Shown in pieces: positions 1-9,278 of a stretch of DNA of 64,000 nucleotides. Numbering within the stretch: the stretch's first letter is position 1; every line of letters begins with the position of its first letter. The DNA comes from Kumtagia sp963820075. GTDB lineage: Bacteria > Pseudomonadota > Alphaproteobacteria > Rhizobiales > Rhizobiaceae. Location: NCBI GenBank assembly GCA_963820075.1, contig CAWFYS010000006.1, positions 372,001-436,000 of the forward strand, read 5' to 3'. The translations under genes were made by a program, and so were the position numbers. The notes under the pieces were generated by a model. It worked only from the letters and a program-made list of their open reading frames with translations. It ran no database searches and had not been told where the DNA came from.

Positions 1-1289
1 TTTCGCGCGATTGCCGACGCCATGGGCGTCTCCCGCATCGACGTGACCGCCACCGAGGCGATCCGGCGGGCCAGCAACGGCCCGGAACTGGCTGCGGCAA
101 TAAAAGAGGCATCAGGGCTGCAGGTGCGCATCCTGCAAGGCATGGAGGAAGCGCACTATTCAGCGCTCGGCGTCATTTCGGGCTTTTTTCGCCCCATCGG
201 TCTTGTCGGCGACATGGGAGGCGGCAGCCTGGAGGTCGCGGAGGCCCTGGACGATCATGTTGGCGATCACTGGACGAGCCTGCCGCTGGGCGCCCTGCCT
301 GTCGAGGCGCTGCTGGAGAAAGGCGTTCTGGAGGCCAAGCAGCGGATCGACAGGCTGATGCAGGATAATCTGCGCCCATCGCTTGGAACGCCGGTTTTCT
401 ACGCGGTGGGCGGCGGCTGGCGGGCCCTGGCCAAGGTTCACATGGCTATGGAGAAGGTTTCCGTACCCGTGGTGCATGGCTACACCTGCAATAGCCGGAC
501 GATCCGGGACTTCGCCAAATATCTGCTGCGGCTGCCTTCGGCCAAGCTTGCGGGCTCCCCGGCCTGCCCGAGCGGCGGGTGCGTACCACGCCCGCGGCGG
601 CTTTGGTGCTCGACCGCGTCCTGAAACGGCTGCAGCCCGAACGTGTCGTGTTTTCAGCCCTTGGCCTGCGCGAAGGCTGGCTCTACTCGCAATTGACCCC
701 CGCCGAGAGATACCTCGACCCGCTCATCGAAGGCGCGCGGCTCATCGGGCTGCCCCACGCACGCGTGCCGCAATTCGCGCCAGCCCTGGTTGCCTGGACA
801 GCTTCCCTGTTTCCCGGGGAGACTCCCGCCGAGACCCGACTGCGGATCGCGGTTTGTGCGTTGTCCGACATAGCCTGGCGCGACGACCCGGACCTGCGGG
901 CCGAAGAAAGCTTCCGCCGCCTGCTGCGGCTACCCTTCATCGGACTGGATCATGCCGAGCGCGTGTTCATCGCCGCCTCAATCCATGCCCGCTACGCGGG
1001 CAAGCCGGATGCGGCCTGGCTTTCTCCCGCCATCGGGCTGCTCGGCCCGACGACGCGCCGCCGGGCGCAGATACTCGGCCACGCGATCCTCCTTGCCTAC
1101 CGCCTGTCGGGCAGCGTGTCGGAAGTGCTCGCGGGATCGCGTCTCACCATCGAGCCCGGGTGCCTGCGATTGGAAGTCGGCGGCAGAGCCCGTGCTCCCG
1201 ACAGCGAGGTGGTGGGTGCCCGCCTCAAACTTCTGGCCGCCGCGATGGGCATGCGCCGGTTCGAAGTGACGGAACGGGCAACCTCGTGA
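1..1289 (+). CDS. ppx: Ppx/GppA family exopolyphosphatase, 5' end outside window, one frameshift
   Basis: Reads open from base 1 (FRAIADAMGVSRIDVTATEA), so the N-terminus lies upstream of the window. The family hydrolyses polyphosphate or (p)ppGpp in the cytoplasm and belongs to the ASKHA fold. The phosphate-binding glycine-rich loop is visible as GLVGDMGGGSLEVAEA, followed by GGGWRALAKVH. Near base 555 the frame is lost: LAGSPACP appears where the next frame gives LPGLPERRVR, and that frame continues intact to the stop at 1289. Adding one C near 554 restores the protein. About 430 residues are present; rhizobial homologues are near 500. The gene converges on ftsZ2. I read the frameshift as a probable sequence error, but a real mutation cannot be excluded. 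Confidence 0.85.
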
Positions 1290-1425
1290 ACGAGGCGGAA
1301 CGCCTGGCGCGCAACACACGCGGCGTTCGAGACCCGTAGCGGATCGATCGTGATGCGCGGAAGATCCGAACGCTCCAAGCTGCGTCGGAGCTGGTGGGAG
1401 ATCCTAATTCAAGTGGTCCGAACTT

Positions 1426-2454
1426 TCAGTGAAGGCTATGAATTTGCTCCGGGTTTCCACGCCGCGTGACGAGCGAATCGCCTTCCGTCGCCTGTGCTTC
1501 CAGTCCGGTCGCAACAACCGAGACTTTGAACTTTCCTTCGAGAGCCTCATCGAAGATGGCACCGACGATGATATCCGCATCGTCGCCAACTTCCTCGCGG
1601 ATGCGCGAGGCGGCCTCGTCGACTTCGAACAATGTCATGTCCAAGCCGCCCGATATCGATACAAGGACACCTTTTGCGCCCCTGATGGAATTTTCATCGA
1701 GCAACGGATTGGCGATCGAAGCTTCGGCCGCCTTTCTGGCACGGCTTTCTCCTTCGCCGACACCCGTTCCCATCATTGCCCGCCCCATGTCGCGCATCAC
1801 CGTCTTCACGTCGGCAAAGTCGAGGTTGATGAGCCCCTCCTTCACGATGAGATCCGTTATGCAGCGGACACCCGAATAGAGAACCCGGTCGGCAATGGCG
1901 AAAGCATCCCCGAAGGTGGTGCGTTCGCTCGCGATCCTGAAAAGATTCTGGTTCGGAATCACGATCACGGTGTCGGCGGCCTCGCGCAGGAGTTCGATGC
2001 CGCGTTCGGCCGACTGCATCCGGCGCTTGCCCTCGAACGTGAACGGCTTGGTGACTACCGCCACGGTAAGGATTCCGGCCGATCGAGCCGCTTTCGCTAT
2101 CACGGGTGCCGCACCCGTTCCGGTGCCGCCGCCCATGCCGGCCGTTACGAAACACATATGGGTGCCCGCAAGGTGATCCATGATTTCATCGATGGATTCC
2201 TCGGCGGCGGCCTGGCCGATGTCAGGCAGGGAGCCCGCACCCAGGCCCCCGGTCGCAAGCGCGCCCAGTTGAATCAGCCGCGATGCGCTCGACATCATAA
2301 GCGCCTGAGCATCGGTGTTCGCCACGATGAACTCAGTGCCCTCCAAGCCTTCCGCGATCATGTTGTTGACGGCATTTCCACCACCGCCGCCAACACCAAT
2401 GACGGTCAGATTTGGTTTCATCTTGCAGATTTCGGGCCGTTTGGGGGTGATCAT
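1426..2454 (-). CDS. ftsZ2: FtsZ2-type short tubulin-like GTPase
   Basis: A 342-residue FtsZ. It has the N-terminal nucleotide loop VIGVGGGGGNAVNNMI, the NTDAQAL segment, the tubulin signature GMGGGTGTGAAPVIA near residues 105-120, and the T7 synergy loop NLDFADVKTVM with its catalytic Asp. The protein stops shortly after the tubulin C-terminal domain and lacks the long linker and the conserved FtsA/ZipA-binding tail of canonical FtsZ. Rhizobia carry such a short second copy (FtsZ2) besides the dcw-cluster ftsZ. Divergent stretches such as RLIQLGALATGGLGAG also fit the paralogue. It may modulate division but is not expected to be the main ring protein. It follows the sugar operon on the same strand after about 210 bases, so it probably has its own promoter. 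Confidence 0.9.
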   Translation of the reverse strand: MITPKRPEICKMKPNLTVIGVGGGGGNAVNNMIAEGLEGTEFIVANTDAQALMMSSASRLIQLGALATGGLGAGSLPDIGQAAAEESIDEIMDHLAGTHMCFVTAGMGGGTGTGAAPVIAKAARSAGILTVAVVTKPFTFEGKRRMQSAERGIELLREAADTVIVIPNQNLFRIASERTTFGDAFAIADRVLYSGVRCITDLIVKEGLINLDFADVKTVMRDMGRAMMGTGVGEGESRARKAAEASIANPLLDENSIRGAKGVLVSISGGLDMTLFEVDEAASRIREEVGDDADIIVGAIFDEALEGKFKVSVVATGLEAQATEGDSLVTRRGNPEQIHSLH

Positions 2455-2665
2455 GATATCCGTTCCTGAAAGCGCCCCGCCTCCGAATCGGCGTGGTGCA
2501 AGGGGATCAGATAGTTAACGATCGCGCAAGGAGCCGTGTGGGCGATCGCGCCTGGTCAAATGGGTCAAACGTGCCTGCCAAGTGACGACGCCTAAAGGCT
2601 TATCTCCCCCCGCGCACAGGTCTCGTTTGATGCAAGGCGCGCGCGCCGCCTTCAAAATTCGAAAC

Positions 2666-3520
2666 TCATCCGAGCTGCAGTCCGGCTTTTGCCGCCTCTT
2701 GGCGCAGGAACGGCAGGCCGACCTCGATGACGTCGTCCGGCCGCTTGGCCACCGGCCGCCATATGGCGAGCCCGCCGGCAATATCGACATCGACATGATT
2801 CATGCTTTCGAGCGTGATCGCTCCCTTGTATCCGATCCCGGCAATCGCCTTCATGCAGCCTGCCCAGTCGAGCATGCCCCGGCCCGGAACGCCGCGATTG
2901 GCCTCCGAGACGTGCACATAGCCGAGATAAGGTGCCGCCGCGTCGAAGCCTGACGCAAAGCTCTCCTCTTCGATGTGCATGTGGTAGGTGTCGAGATGGA
3001 TGAAGATGTTGTCCGACCCGATGCGTTCGATGATTTTCGCGGCGTCCTTGCCGGTGTTGATGAGGTGCGTCTCGTAGCGGTTGCAAGGCTCGATGCCGAG
3101 TTTCAACCCGTATGAGCGTGCCATCTTGGCCGCGCGTTCCAGGAACCGGCACATGCCGTCGATTTCCTTGTGCGTCGGCGCGCGGCCCGTCGTCTTGCCG
3201 ATGGTGCCGTAGGTGACGCCGCCGAGACCGAAGCTGCCGACCTCGGCGCAGACGCGGAAAGCAGGCGCCAGAAAGTCCAGGCCGTCATCGGGGTTCTCGA
3301 CGATGTCGAGGCTGCGCGGCAGACCGAGCGAGGGCACCAGATCGATGCCATGGCGGCTGCCGAAGGCGCGTGTGCGTTTGGTGTCGATCTCCTCCGGCCG
3401 CAGCAGAGGAATCTCGAAAAGGCCGATGCCGTATTCCTTGAGCCGTTCGATCTGCGGCTCGATGCGCGACAGGTCCCAGACCGGGGCTATGGCGAACGTG
3501 TGCAGCCCGAAGATGTTCAT
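2666..3520 (-). CDS. Sugar epimerase/isomerase of the xylose-isomerase-like TIM barrel family (ketose 3-epimerase-like)
   Basis: 284 residues, single TIM-barrel domain. The metal and substrate motifs match D-tagatose/D-psicose 3-epimerases: GIEPCNRYETHLINTG (metal-binding Glu), HLDTYHMHIEE (Asp and His), YVHVSEANRGVPGRG, and TLESM near the C-terminus (second Glu). Such enzymes epimerise ketoses at C3 using Mn or Co. It is the last gene of a minus-strand operon behind an ABC importer and starts two bases after the ATPase stop, so it probably acts on the imported sugar or its oxidised product. The importer's binding protein resembles AlsB, so an allose/psicose route is plausible but not shown. 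Other sugar-phosphate isomerase roles remain possible. Confidence 0.8.
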   Translation of the reverse strand: MNIFGLHTFAIAPVWDLSRIEPQIERLKEYGIGLFEIPLLRPEEIDTKRTRAFGSRHGIDLVPSLGLPRSLDIVENPDDGLDFLAPAFRVCAEVGSFGLGGVTYGTIGKTTGRAPTHKEIDGMCRFLERAAKMARSYGLKLGIEPCNRYETHLINTGKDAAKIIERIGSDNIFIHLDTYHMHIEEESFASGFDAAAPYLGYVHVSEANRGVPGRGMLDWAGCMKAIAGIGYKGAITLESMNHVDVDIAGGLAIWRPVAKRPDDVIEVGLPFLRQEAAKAGLQLG

Positions 3521-3522
3521 GA

Positions 3523-4299
3523 TCAGCCCCGTTGTTCGTGTGCGGCGGCAGCGCTGGTATCGCCGCCGCCGACGATCCGGCTGACGACCTCGTTCATGCT
3601 CGTCTTCGCCGTCGCCAGATCAGCGGCCGCGCGCCCGTGACGCAGCACCACGATGCGATCGGTCACGGCCAGCACGTCGTTGAGACGGTGCGATATCAGG
3701 ATGACGGCGATGCCCTCGGACCGCAGCCGACGGATCAGGTCGAGCACGCTCTGCACCTCGCGCACGGCCAGTGCCGCGGTCGGCTCGTCCATGATGACGA
3801 GCTTCGGGTTGAAGGTGAGCGCCCGGGCGATCGCCACCGTCTGCTGCTGGCCGCCGGAGAAGGAGCCGACAGCCCGGTTGATCGACGGCAGATGCGCGCC
3901 GAGCCGCTCGACCATGCTCGCCGCCTGCCGATCCATCGATGCCCTGTCGACGAAGCCGGGGAACAGGCCGAACAGTTTTTTCGTCGGCTCCCGGCCGAGG
4001 AAGATGTTGGAGGCCACGTCCTGCTGCTTGGCGAGCGACAGGTCCTGGTAGATCATCTCGATGCCGAGTTCGCGCCGCGCGCCCGGATCGAGCGGCAGGA
4101 TGTCTCCTCCGCCGAAGGTGATCGCGCCGGAATCGGCGCGGTAGATGCCGGTGATGGTCTTCATCAGCGTCGACTTGCCGGCGCCATTGTCGCCGACCAG
4201 CCCGATCACTTCGCCGGCCTCGACGGTGAGATCGACGCCGTGCAGCACGTCGACCGCGCCGAAGCTCTTCCTGATGCCGGAAAGCGCGAGCAGGCTCAT
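3523..4299 (-). CDS. Sugar ABC transporter ATP-binding protein (single-domain, RbsA/CUT2 type)
   Basis: 258 residues starting MSLLALSGIRKSFG. It carries Walker A GDNGAGKST, Q-loop EMIYQDLSLAKQQ, signature FSGGQQQTVAIARAL, Walker B KLVIMDEPTAAL and H-loop ISHRLNDV. Canonical RbsA has two fused ATPase domains of about 500 residues; this one has a single domain, as in several rhizobial CUT2 systems, and would act as a homodimer. The start codon overlaps the permease stop (ATGA at 4296-4299), indicating translational coupling. A much longer open frame continues upstream in this frame, but it only shadows the permease gene. It powers uptake with the permease and binding protein encoded just upstream in the operon. 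Confidence 0.9.
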   Translation of the reverse strand: MSLLALSGIRKSFGAVDVLHGVDLTVEAGEVIGLVGDNGAGKSTLMKTITGIYRADSGAITFGGGDILPLDPGARRELGIEMIYQDLSLAKQQDVASNIFLGREPTKKLFGLFPGFVDRASMDRQAASMVERLGAHLPSINRAVGSFSGGQQQTVAIARALTFNPKLVIMDEPTAALAVREVQSVLDLIRRLRSEGIAVILISHRLNDVLAVTDRIVVLRHGRAAADLATAKTSMNEVVSRIVGGGDTSAAAAHEQRG

Positions 4300-5288
4300 A
4301 CGCGGCTCTCCTTGCGGATCTGGTACTGGTCGATGAAGACGGCGAGTATCAGCACCGCGCCGATCGCCATCTGCTGGTAGTAGGACTGCACGGCGAGCAG
4401 GTTGAGCCCGTTCTGCAGCACACCCATTATGAGCGCGCCGATCATGGTGCCGAGGATCGAGCCGCGCCCGCCGAAGAGATTGGTGCCGCCGATGATGGCG
4501 GCGGTGATCGCCGTGAGCTCGTAATTCACGCCGGCGGTCGGATCGCCGGCATTGATGCGCGCCATGAACAGCATGCCGGCAAGGCCGGCAAGCGCGCCCG
4601 ACAGCGTGTACAGGATGCGGCGGTGGCGCTCCACCCGGATGCCGGCGGCCCGCGCGGCATTCTCGCTGTCGCCCAGCGCCAGCGTGTGGCGGCCGAATTT
4701 CGTGTAGGCCAGCACGCAATGGGCAATGAAGGCCGTAACGACAAAGATGATGACCGGCATCGGGATACCGAGCGGCCGGCCCTGGCCGACATAGACCATC
4801 ACCGGCGGCAGGCCGTAGATCACCTTGCCCTCGGAGATGACGAGCGCGAGACCTCGCGCCAGGCCCAGCATGCCCAGAGTGACGATGAAGGCCGGCACCA
4901 GGGCGCGCGTGATCAGCAATCCGTTGACATGGCCGGCGGCCGCGCCCGCCAGGATGCAGGCGAGCAGGCCGAAGGCGGAAGGCAGGCCGAGCGTCACGCC
5001 GACATAGGCGCCAGCGACGCCTGCCAGCCCCATCACCGATCCGAGCGACAGGTCGAGACCGCCGGAGCCTATGACATAGGTCGCGGCGATGGCCAGCACG
5101 CCGATGGTCGAGGTCGCCAGCAGGATGTTGAGGAAATTGCTGACCGAAAGGAAGTAGGGCGACAGCACCGCCATGATCGCGCTGAGCAGGATCAGCACGA
5201 CGAAGGATTCCAGCCTTATGTGCAGGCGCTCGACCGAAGTCTGCTGCGCCCGCGCCCAAAGTCCCGGCTGCACCACGTCGGAGGTCAT
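4296..5288 (-). CDS. Sugar ABC transporter permease (RbsC/AlsC-like)
   Basis: 330 residues, strongly hydrophobic, with about eight to ten membrane segments. Family hallmarks are visible: SVSNFLNILLATSTIGVLAI near the N-terminus, GGLDLSLGSVMGLAG, and the cytoplasmic loop ALGDSENAARAAGIRV that contacts the ATPase. The C-terminal GGTNLFGGRGSILGTMIGAL also matches the BPD_transp_2 (CUT2) family. It lies between the binding protein (58 bases upstream) and the ATPase (4-base overlap) in one operon. Substrate specificity cannot be read from the permease alone. Confidence 0.9.
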   Translation of the reverse strand: MTSDVVQPGLWARAQQTSVERLHIRLESFVVLILLSAIMAVLSPYFLSVSNFLNILLATSTIGVLAIAATYVIGSGGLDLSLGSVMGLAGVAGAYVGVTLGLPSAFGLLACILAGAAAGHVNGLLITRALVPAFIVTLGMLGLARGLALVISEGKVIYGLPPVMVYVGQGRPLGIPMPVIIFVVTAFIAHCVLAYTKFGRHTLALGDSENAARAAGIRVERHRRILYTLSGALAGLAGMLFMARINAGDPTAGVNYELTAITAAIIGGTNLFGGRGSILGTMIGALIMGVLQNGLNLLAVQSYYQQMAIGAVLILAVFIDQYQIRKESRV

Positions 5289-5346
5289 GTCTTTCCCCTC
5301 AGTTGCGGGTCGGCCGGCGCACCCGCGCCGGCCCAGTCCGGGAGGA

Positions 5347-6324
5347 CTATTTCACATATTCGAGCATGGGCTCCTTGCCGGCTTCCAGCACATCCTTGGT
5401 CAACACCAGCGTGGGGACCGCGACATCGGCCTGCACGGCCTCGCCGGCGATCGCCTTCTTCACGTCCTCGACCGCCTGCTTGCCGACAAGGTAGGGTAGT
5501 TGCGCCACCGACGCGTTGAGGCGGCCGTCCTTGATCGATTTCACGGCATCGGAATTGCCGTCGACGCCGATGATCGTCACCTGCTCGCCCTTGCCGGCCG
5601 CATAGACCGCCTCCACCGCGCCGAGCGCCATGCCGTCATTGGCGGCGAAAATGGCGACCAGATCCGGGTTGCGGGTGAGGATGTCGTTGGCGATCGAGGC
5701 GGCCTTGCCGCGGTCCCAGTCGCCGGGCAGCGACGCCACGATCTCGAGGCCGGGCGCAAGCTCTTTCAGCTTGGCGGCAAAGCCTTGCGCGCGCTTCTGG
5801 CCGGTCACGTTGCCCGACAGGCCCTCGATCACCAGCACCGGCCCCTTGGCGTCCTTGCCGAGCTTGGAGACCAGGTATTCCGCGCCCTGGCCACCGGCCG
5901 CGACATTGTCTGAGCCGATGCGGAACGTAATCTTGATCCCTTCCTTCTCCAGCACCGCCGGGTCCAGGTTGCCGTCGAGATCGACGACCTTGATGCCGGC
6001 CTCCTGCGCCGCCTTGAGACATGGCAGCAGGTTGGTCGAGTTGATCGCCGCGGTGATCATGGCGACCGGCTTGCGCTCCAGCATGGTGTTGCACAGATTG
6101 AGCTGCGGCTCGGCCGCCTGATCGCTTTCGGCCGCCTGCAGGAAATACGTCACGCCCGCCGCCTTCGCGCCGTCCTCGACGCCCTGGCTCATGGCGCCCC
6201 AGAACGGGTTCGCGAGCGTCTTCATCAACACGCCGTATTCGCCTTCCTGGGCGGAAGCGGGCAAGGCCGCGAACGTCATGACAGCACCGATTGCAAGCGT
6301 AAGTCGATGTATTCTCAGGAACAT
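5347..6324 (-). CDS. Periplasmic sugar-binding protein, AlsB/RbsB-like
   Basis: 325 residues with a Sec signal peptide (MFLRIHRLTLAIGAVM..., predicted cleavage after ALPASAQ). The mature part is a periplasmic-binding-protein-1 fold. EYGVLMKTLANPFWGAMSQG, ITAAINSTNLLPCL, IEGLSGNVTGQKRAQGF and PGDWDRGKAASIANDIL resemble E. coli D-allose-binding AlsB more than RbsB, from memory of those sequences. A GGAGGAGAAC ribosome binding site precedes the ATG. It feeds the permease and ATPase downstream. The allose assignment is inference from motif similarity plus the neighbouring ketose-epimerase-like gene; ribose or another aldose is the main alternative. Confidence 0.88.
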   Translation of the reverse strand: MFLRIHRLTLAIGAVMTFAALPASAQEGEYGVLMKTLANPFWGAMSQGVEDGAKAAGVTYFLQAAESDQAAEPQLNLCNTMLERKPVAMITAAINSTNLLPCLKAAQEAGIKVVDLDGNLDPAVLEKEGIKITFRIGSDNVAAGGQGAEYLVSKLGKDAKGPVLVIEGLSGNVTGQKRAQGFAAKLKELAPGLEIVASLPGDWDRGKAASIANDILTRNPDLVAIFAANDGMALGAVEAVYAAGKGEQVTIIGVDGNSDAVKSIKDGRLNASVAQLPYLVGKQAVEDVKKAIAGEAVQADVAVPTLVLTKDVLEAGKEPMLEYVK

Positions 6325-6391
6325 GATGTTCTCCTCCAGTTGATGATCCCACAGTACAAGCCGCGTCAGCCCTTGTTTTCGGCGAACGGGG

Positions 6392-7453
6392 CTATCGTAC
6401 GTCGCCTCCCCCGCAATACGATTCGCTCGCCGGTGATCCCACCGACTCCCGCATCAATACCTTGCATGGCTCAAGCCTTGCCTTGACCGGGCCTCCCTCG
6501 CCCTCGATCCGGCGAAACAACACATCCATTGCCCGCATGGCGATCTGCCGCACCGGCTGGACCACGGCGGCGATGGCCGGCCATGTCACCTGCATCCACT
6601 CGGCGTCGTCGAAGCCGATCAGCGAAATGTCGTTGGGACAGTGCCAGCCGCGCCGGCGGAACTCGGACAGGGCCACCAGCGTGCCCTTCAGGAACAGCGA
6701 GTAAACCGCCGTCGGACGCTCGCCCTTGGCGAAATAATCGCGCAGCGAGGTGCGCAACGGACCGACGTCGCTCTCACACAATATGACGTCGATGCGCACA
6801 TCCGGCGCAAGCTCAGTGGCCCTGGCGCGAAATCCGTCGAGGCGGGCGCGCACGGTCGCGGCCTGCGCGCCGAGACCGACCACCAGTATATGCCGGTGCC
6901 CGCGCGAGATCAGCTCCCGTGCCACTTCGGCGCTGGCCGCGCCGCTGTCGGCCGAGACCGTGTCGAAAGTATCGTCGGCGAGCACGCGGTCGATCAGCAC
7001 CCCGGTCATGCCGTTGGCCTTCATGAAGGCCGCCGCCGGACCATGCTCGTTGCGCACCGGCGACAGGACCACGCCGGAGACGCGCCAGTCCTGCATGCGC
7101 GCCAGAATCTCCCGCTCGCGCGCTTCCGACTCGCGGCTCGAAGCGGCGACGAGGGCATAGCCGCGCTGCTCGGCGAGCCGCTCCAGATGGGTAATCATGG
7201 AGCCGAAGAATTCGCTCTCGAACTCAGGAACGATGGCGCCGATCATGCGGCGCTTGGCACGGCGCAGATCGGATGCCAGGGGGTCGACGCGATAGCCGAG
7301 CAGTTCGACCGCGTTAAAGACACGCTGGACGTTTTCCGGCCTCACCGTCGCCACGCCCTGCATGACCTTGGAGACCGTGGCGGTGGAGACACCGGCGCGC
7401 GTGGCAACGTCGTGGATCGACGGCCGCCGCTGCTGGGCCACCTCATACGTCAT
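6392..7453 (-). CDS. LacI-family transcriptional regulator
   Basis: 353 residues. The N-terminal HTH is SIHDVATRAGVSTATVSKVM, followed by the hinge ELLGYRVDPLASDLRRAK. The effector domain shows GAIVPEFESEFFGSMI, GVLIDRVL, SADSGAASAEVARELI and the conserved SLIGFDDAEW close to the C-terminus. It is the first gene of the minus-strand sugar operon and lies head to head with the hydroxyacid dehydrogenase. The 140-base intergenic region carries two AAATCG-type elements, so it probably represses both directions until a sugar ligand binds. The ligand is not determinable from the sequence. Confidence 0.9.
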   Translation of the reverse strand: MTYEVAQQRRPSIHDVATRAGVSTATVSKVMQGVATVRPENVQRVFNAVELLGYRVDPLASDLRRAKRRMIGAIVPEFESEFFGSMITHLERLAEQRGYALVAASSRESEAREREILARMQDWRVSGVVLSPVRNEHGPAAAFMKANGMTGVLIDRVLADDTFDTVSADSGAASAEVARELISRGHRHILVVGLGAQAATVRARLDGFRARATELAPDVRIDVILCESDVGPLRTSLRDYFAKGERPTAVYSLFLKGTLVALSEFRRRGWHCPNDISLIGFDDAEWMQVTWPAIAAVVQPVRQIAMRAMDVLFRRIEGEGGPVKARLEPCKVLMRESVGSPASESYCGGGDVR

Positions 7454-7500
7454 TCATCTCCTCCCGACGGCATGCTTGCGATGCCTGTCCACCAGTCGAT

Positions 7501-7532
7501 AAATCGATTTTTTCTGATTGTAAATCGTTTAA
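7501..7532. promoter_or_regulatory. Candidate LacI-family operator pair
   Basis: A perfect 10-bp palindrome AAATCGATTT (7501-7510) is followed by a related element TAAATCGTTTAA (7521-7532). Both have the central CG typical of LacI-family operators, and the two centres are 21 bp apart, two helical turns. They lie between the divergent regulator and dehydrogenase genes. Binding is inferred. Confidence 0.5.
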
Positions 7533-7593
7533 TCCTGGACAAAGACTACAAATAACCGACGGGCACGACGCCGATCGGCCCGGGGAGGAAACA

Positions 7594-8625
7594 ATGCCGG
7601 AAAGCGCCAAGCCGCTGGTCATCAGCGTGCCCGAACCCCGTACGCTCGATCTGATCTTCACGCCGGACGCGCTCGCCAGGCTCCGGTCGAAATACGAGAT
7701 CGTCGAGACGACGTCCGAAGGTTTGCCGGAACTGCCGCCGAACGTGCTGGCCGCGGCCCGCTACATTATCGGCCAGCCGCCGATCGCGGCCGAGACGCTG
7801 GCGGGGCTGGCGTCGCTGCGCTGCATCTTCAATGTCGAGACCAATCTCATCAACAACATGCCCTACGACGCGCTGTTCCAGCGTGGCATCCATGTTGTCA
7901 CCACCGGTCTGGTGTTCGCCGAACCGGTGGCGGAACTCGGGTTAGCCATGGCGCTCAACCTGGCCCGCAATATCGTGGATGCGGACCTGGCTTTTCGGCG
8001 GGGCGAGGAATTGTGGGGCGGCGACGGCAACCGGAGCGCCCGGCTGCTTTCCGGCGCCGATGTCGGCATCATCGGCTTCGGCGACCTCGGCAAGGCTCTA
8101 AACCGTCTGCTCGTCGGCTTCCGGACGCATACAAGAGTGTTCGACCCATGGCTTCCGCCTTCGGTGCTGGCTGAACACGGCGTTCAGCCGGCGACACTCG
8201 ACGAGGTCTTGTCAGGCAGCGATTTCGTCTTCGTGGTTGCCTCGGTTACCAGCGAGAACCAGGGATTCCTGGGAGCCGAGGCCTTTGTCAGCATGCGCAA
8301 GGGTGCCGCGTTCATCCTGCTGTCGCGCGCCGGCGTCGTTGATTTCGACGCGCTCATGCTGGCGGTGGCAAGCGGCCACATCGTCGCCGCCAGCGACGTC
8401 TTTCCGGAAGAGCCGCTGTCAAGGGACCATGCGGTCCGCGCCCTGCCCGGGTTCCTGCGTTCGGCTCATCGCGCCGGCGCGCTCGACATAGCGTTCAAGC
8501 GCATGGGCGACATGGTGCTGGAAGACATGGACCTTCTCGACCGCGGCCTGCCGCCGATGCGTTCCAAGCGCGCCGAACGCGAAACCGTATCGCGAATGCG
8601 ATCAAAACCCGTCAGCAGGAATTGA
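7594..8625 (+). CDS. D-isomer-specific 2-hydroxyacid dehydrogenase
   Basis: 343 residues. The split catalytic domain surrounds a Rossmann NAD(P)-binding domain with GADVGIIGFGDLGKAL. Catalytic residues are in place: Arg in LLSRAGVVDFDAL, Glu in VFPEEPLSRDHAV and His in RSAHRAGALD. The family reduces 2-oxoacids or oxidises D-2-hydroxyacids. A strong GGGAGGAAAC ribosome binding site precedes the ATG. It is transcribed away from the LacI operon and probably shares its control, which suggests a catabolic step for a sugar-acid product of the same pathway. The exact substrate is unknown. It is the last gene before the accessory island. Confidence 0.85.
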   Translation: MPESAKPLVISVPEPRTLDLIFTPDALARLRSKYEIVETTSEGLPELPPNVLAAARYIIGQPPIAAETLAGLASLRCIFNVETNLINNMPYDALFQRGIHVVTTGLVFAEPVAELGLAMALNLARNIVDADLAFRRGEELWGGDGNRSARLLSGADVGIIGFGDLGKALNRLLVGFRTHTRVFDPWLPPSVLAEHGVQPATLDEVLSGSDFVFVVASVTSENQGFLGAEAFVSMRKGAAFILLSRAGVVDFDALMLAVASGHIVAASDVFPEEPLSRDHAVRALPGFLRSAHRAGALDIAFKRMGDMVLEDMDLLDRGLPPMRSKRAERETVSRMRSKPVSRN

Positions 8626-9278
8626 CCCTGCGTCGCCTTGACCGGCGCCGCCCGGAATTTCGAGTGTTGTCCCACACCTCTCGCGAGGAATGGCGTGTCG
8701 CATGGAATGATGCAAAGCCATTTGTCGGGAACCATGCCGCCCTGTCCCTCTATTTCAACGCTCCTTGGCAGTGGCGGAGGAATCATCCGGGCGCGTTTTA
8801 GCCGCGTCGTTCAGCAGTTGGATCGCCTTGGCGCGCTTTCCGCGACCAGCCGCCGCGCTGCTGATTCTGCCAAGGATCACCCCGGTCAAGGACTTTCGCC
8901 CGGCTCATGCGCGGCAAAACGACGCCGGCATTCAGGTTGCACGAGGCCTTGTCCAGCAATACAATCCTGCCTTGTATCCCGTATAGGAAAATGCCGTGAG
9001 CGTCGGGCAGCCTCAGGTTGCAGGGCTATGGGCCGGTCGCGCCCGCGGACAGGGCGGAAAGGAGCAGCCTGGCAATGGGAATGGCGGGACATCATGGGCG
9101 CTGAGACCGGAGCACTCCATCGCCCTCACCCCGAGCCAAGCCCGCCCGAAGTGAAGCGTCGTTCCGGCAATGGCGCCAATGGCAGCCGATGGCGCTTGAA
9201 ACAGCGGCGGCGGGGAAAATTGAAAATTTGTAGGTGTCAGGTACAGAATTCTAATGGCTCTAGCAGATGGCATAACAA
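8626..9278. other. Island left end: decayed sequence without an intact gene
   Basis: Holds repeat copy A (8815-9215, listed separately). Short open frames exist on both strands, but none gives a coherent protein. One frame encodes DRLGALSA and AADSA, matching the start of the 66-residue ORF at 11462, then loses frame. The remaining bases (8626-8814, 9216-9278) show nothing recognisable. Confidence 0.5.
8815..9215 (+). repeat. Degenerate cassette repeat, copy A
   Basis: Shares two blocks with copy C: the segment coding for DRLGALSA...AADS and RLMRGKTT-like sequence, and the segment beginning AGGAAAATGCCGTGAGCGTC. The second block is also in copy B. Small deletions break the frames. The similarity ends near 9215, just before the AT-rich membrane-protein gene at 9279. 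It is best read as a decayed duplicate of a two-gene unit. Confidence 0.65.

Noticed and set aside
4300..5259. N-terminal extension of the sugar ABC ATPase
   Set aside because: The extra residues read antisense-like and overlap the permease; the family start MSLLALSGIRK is at 4299.
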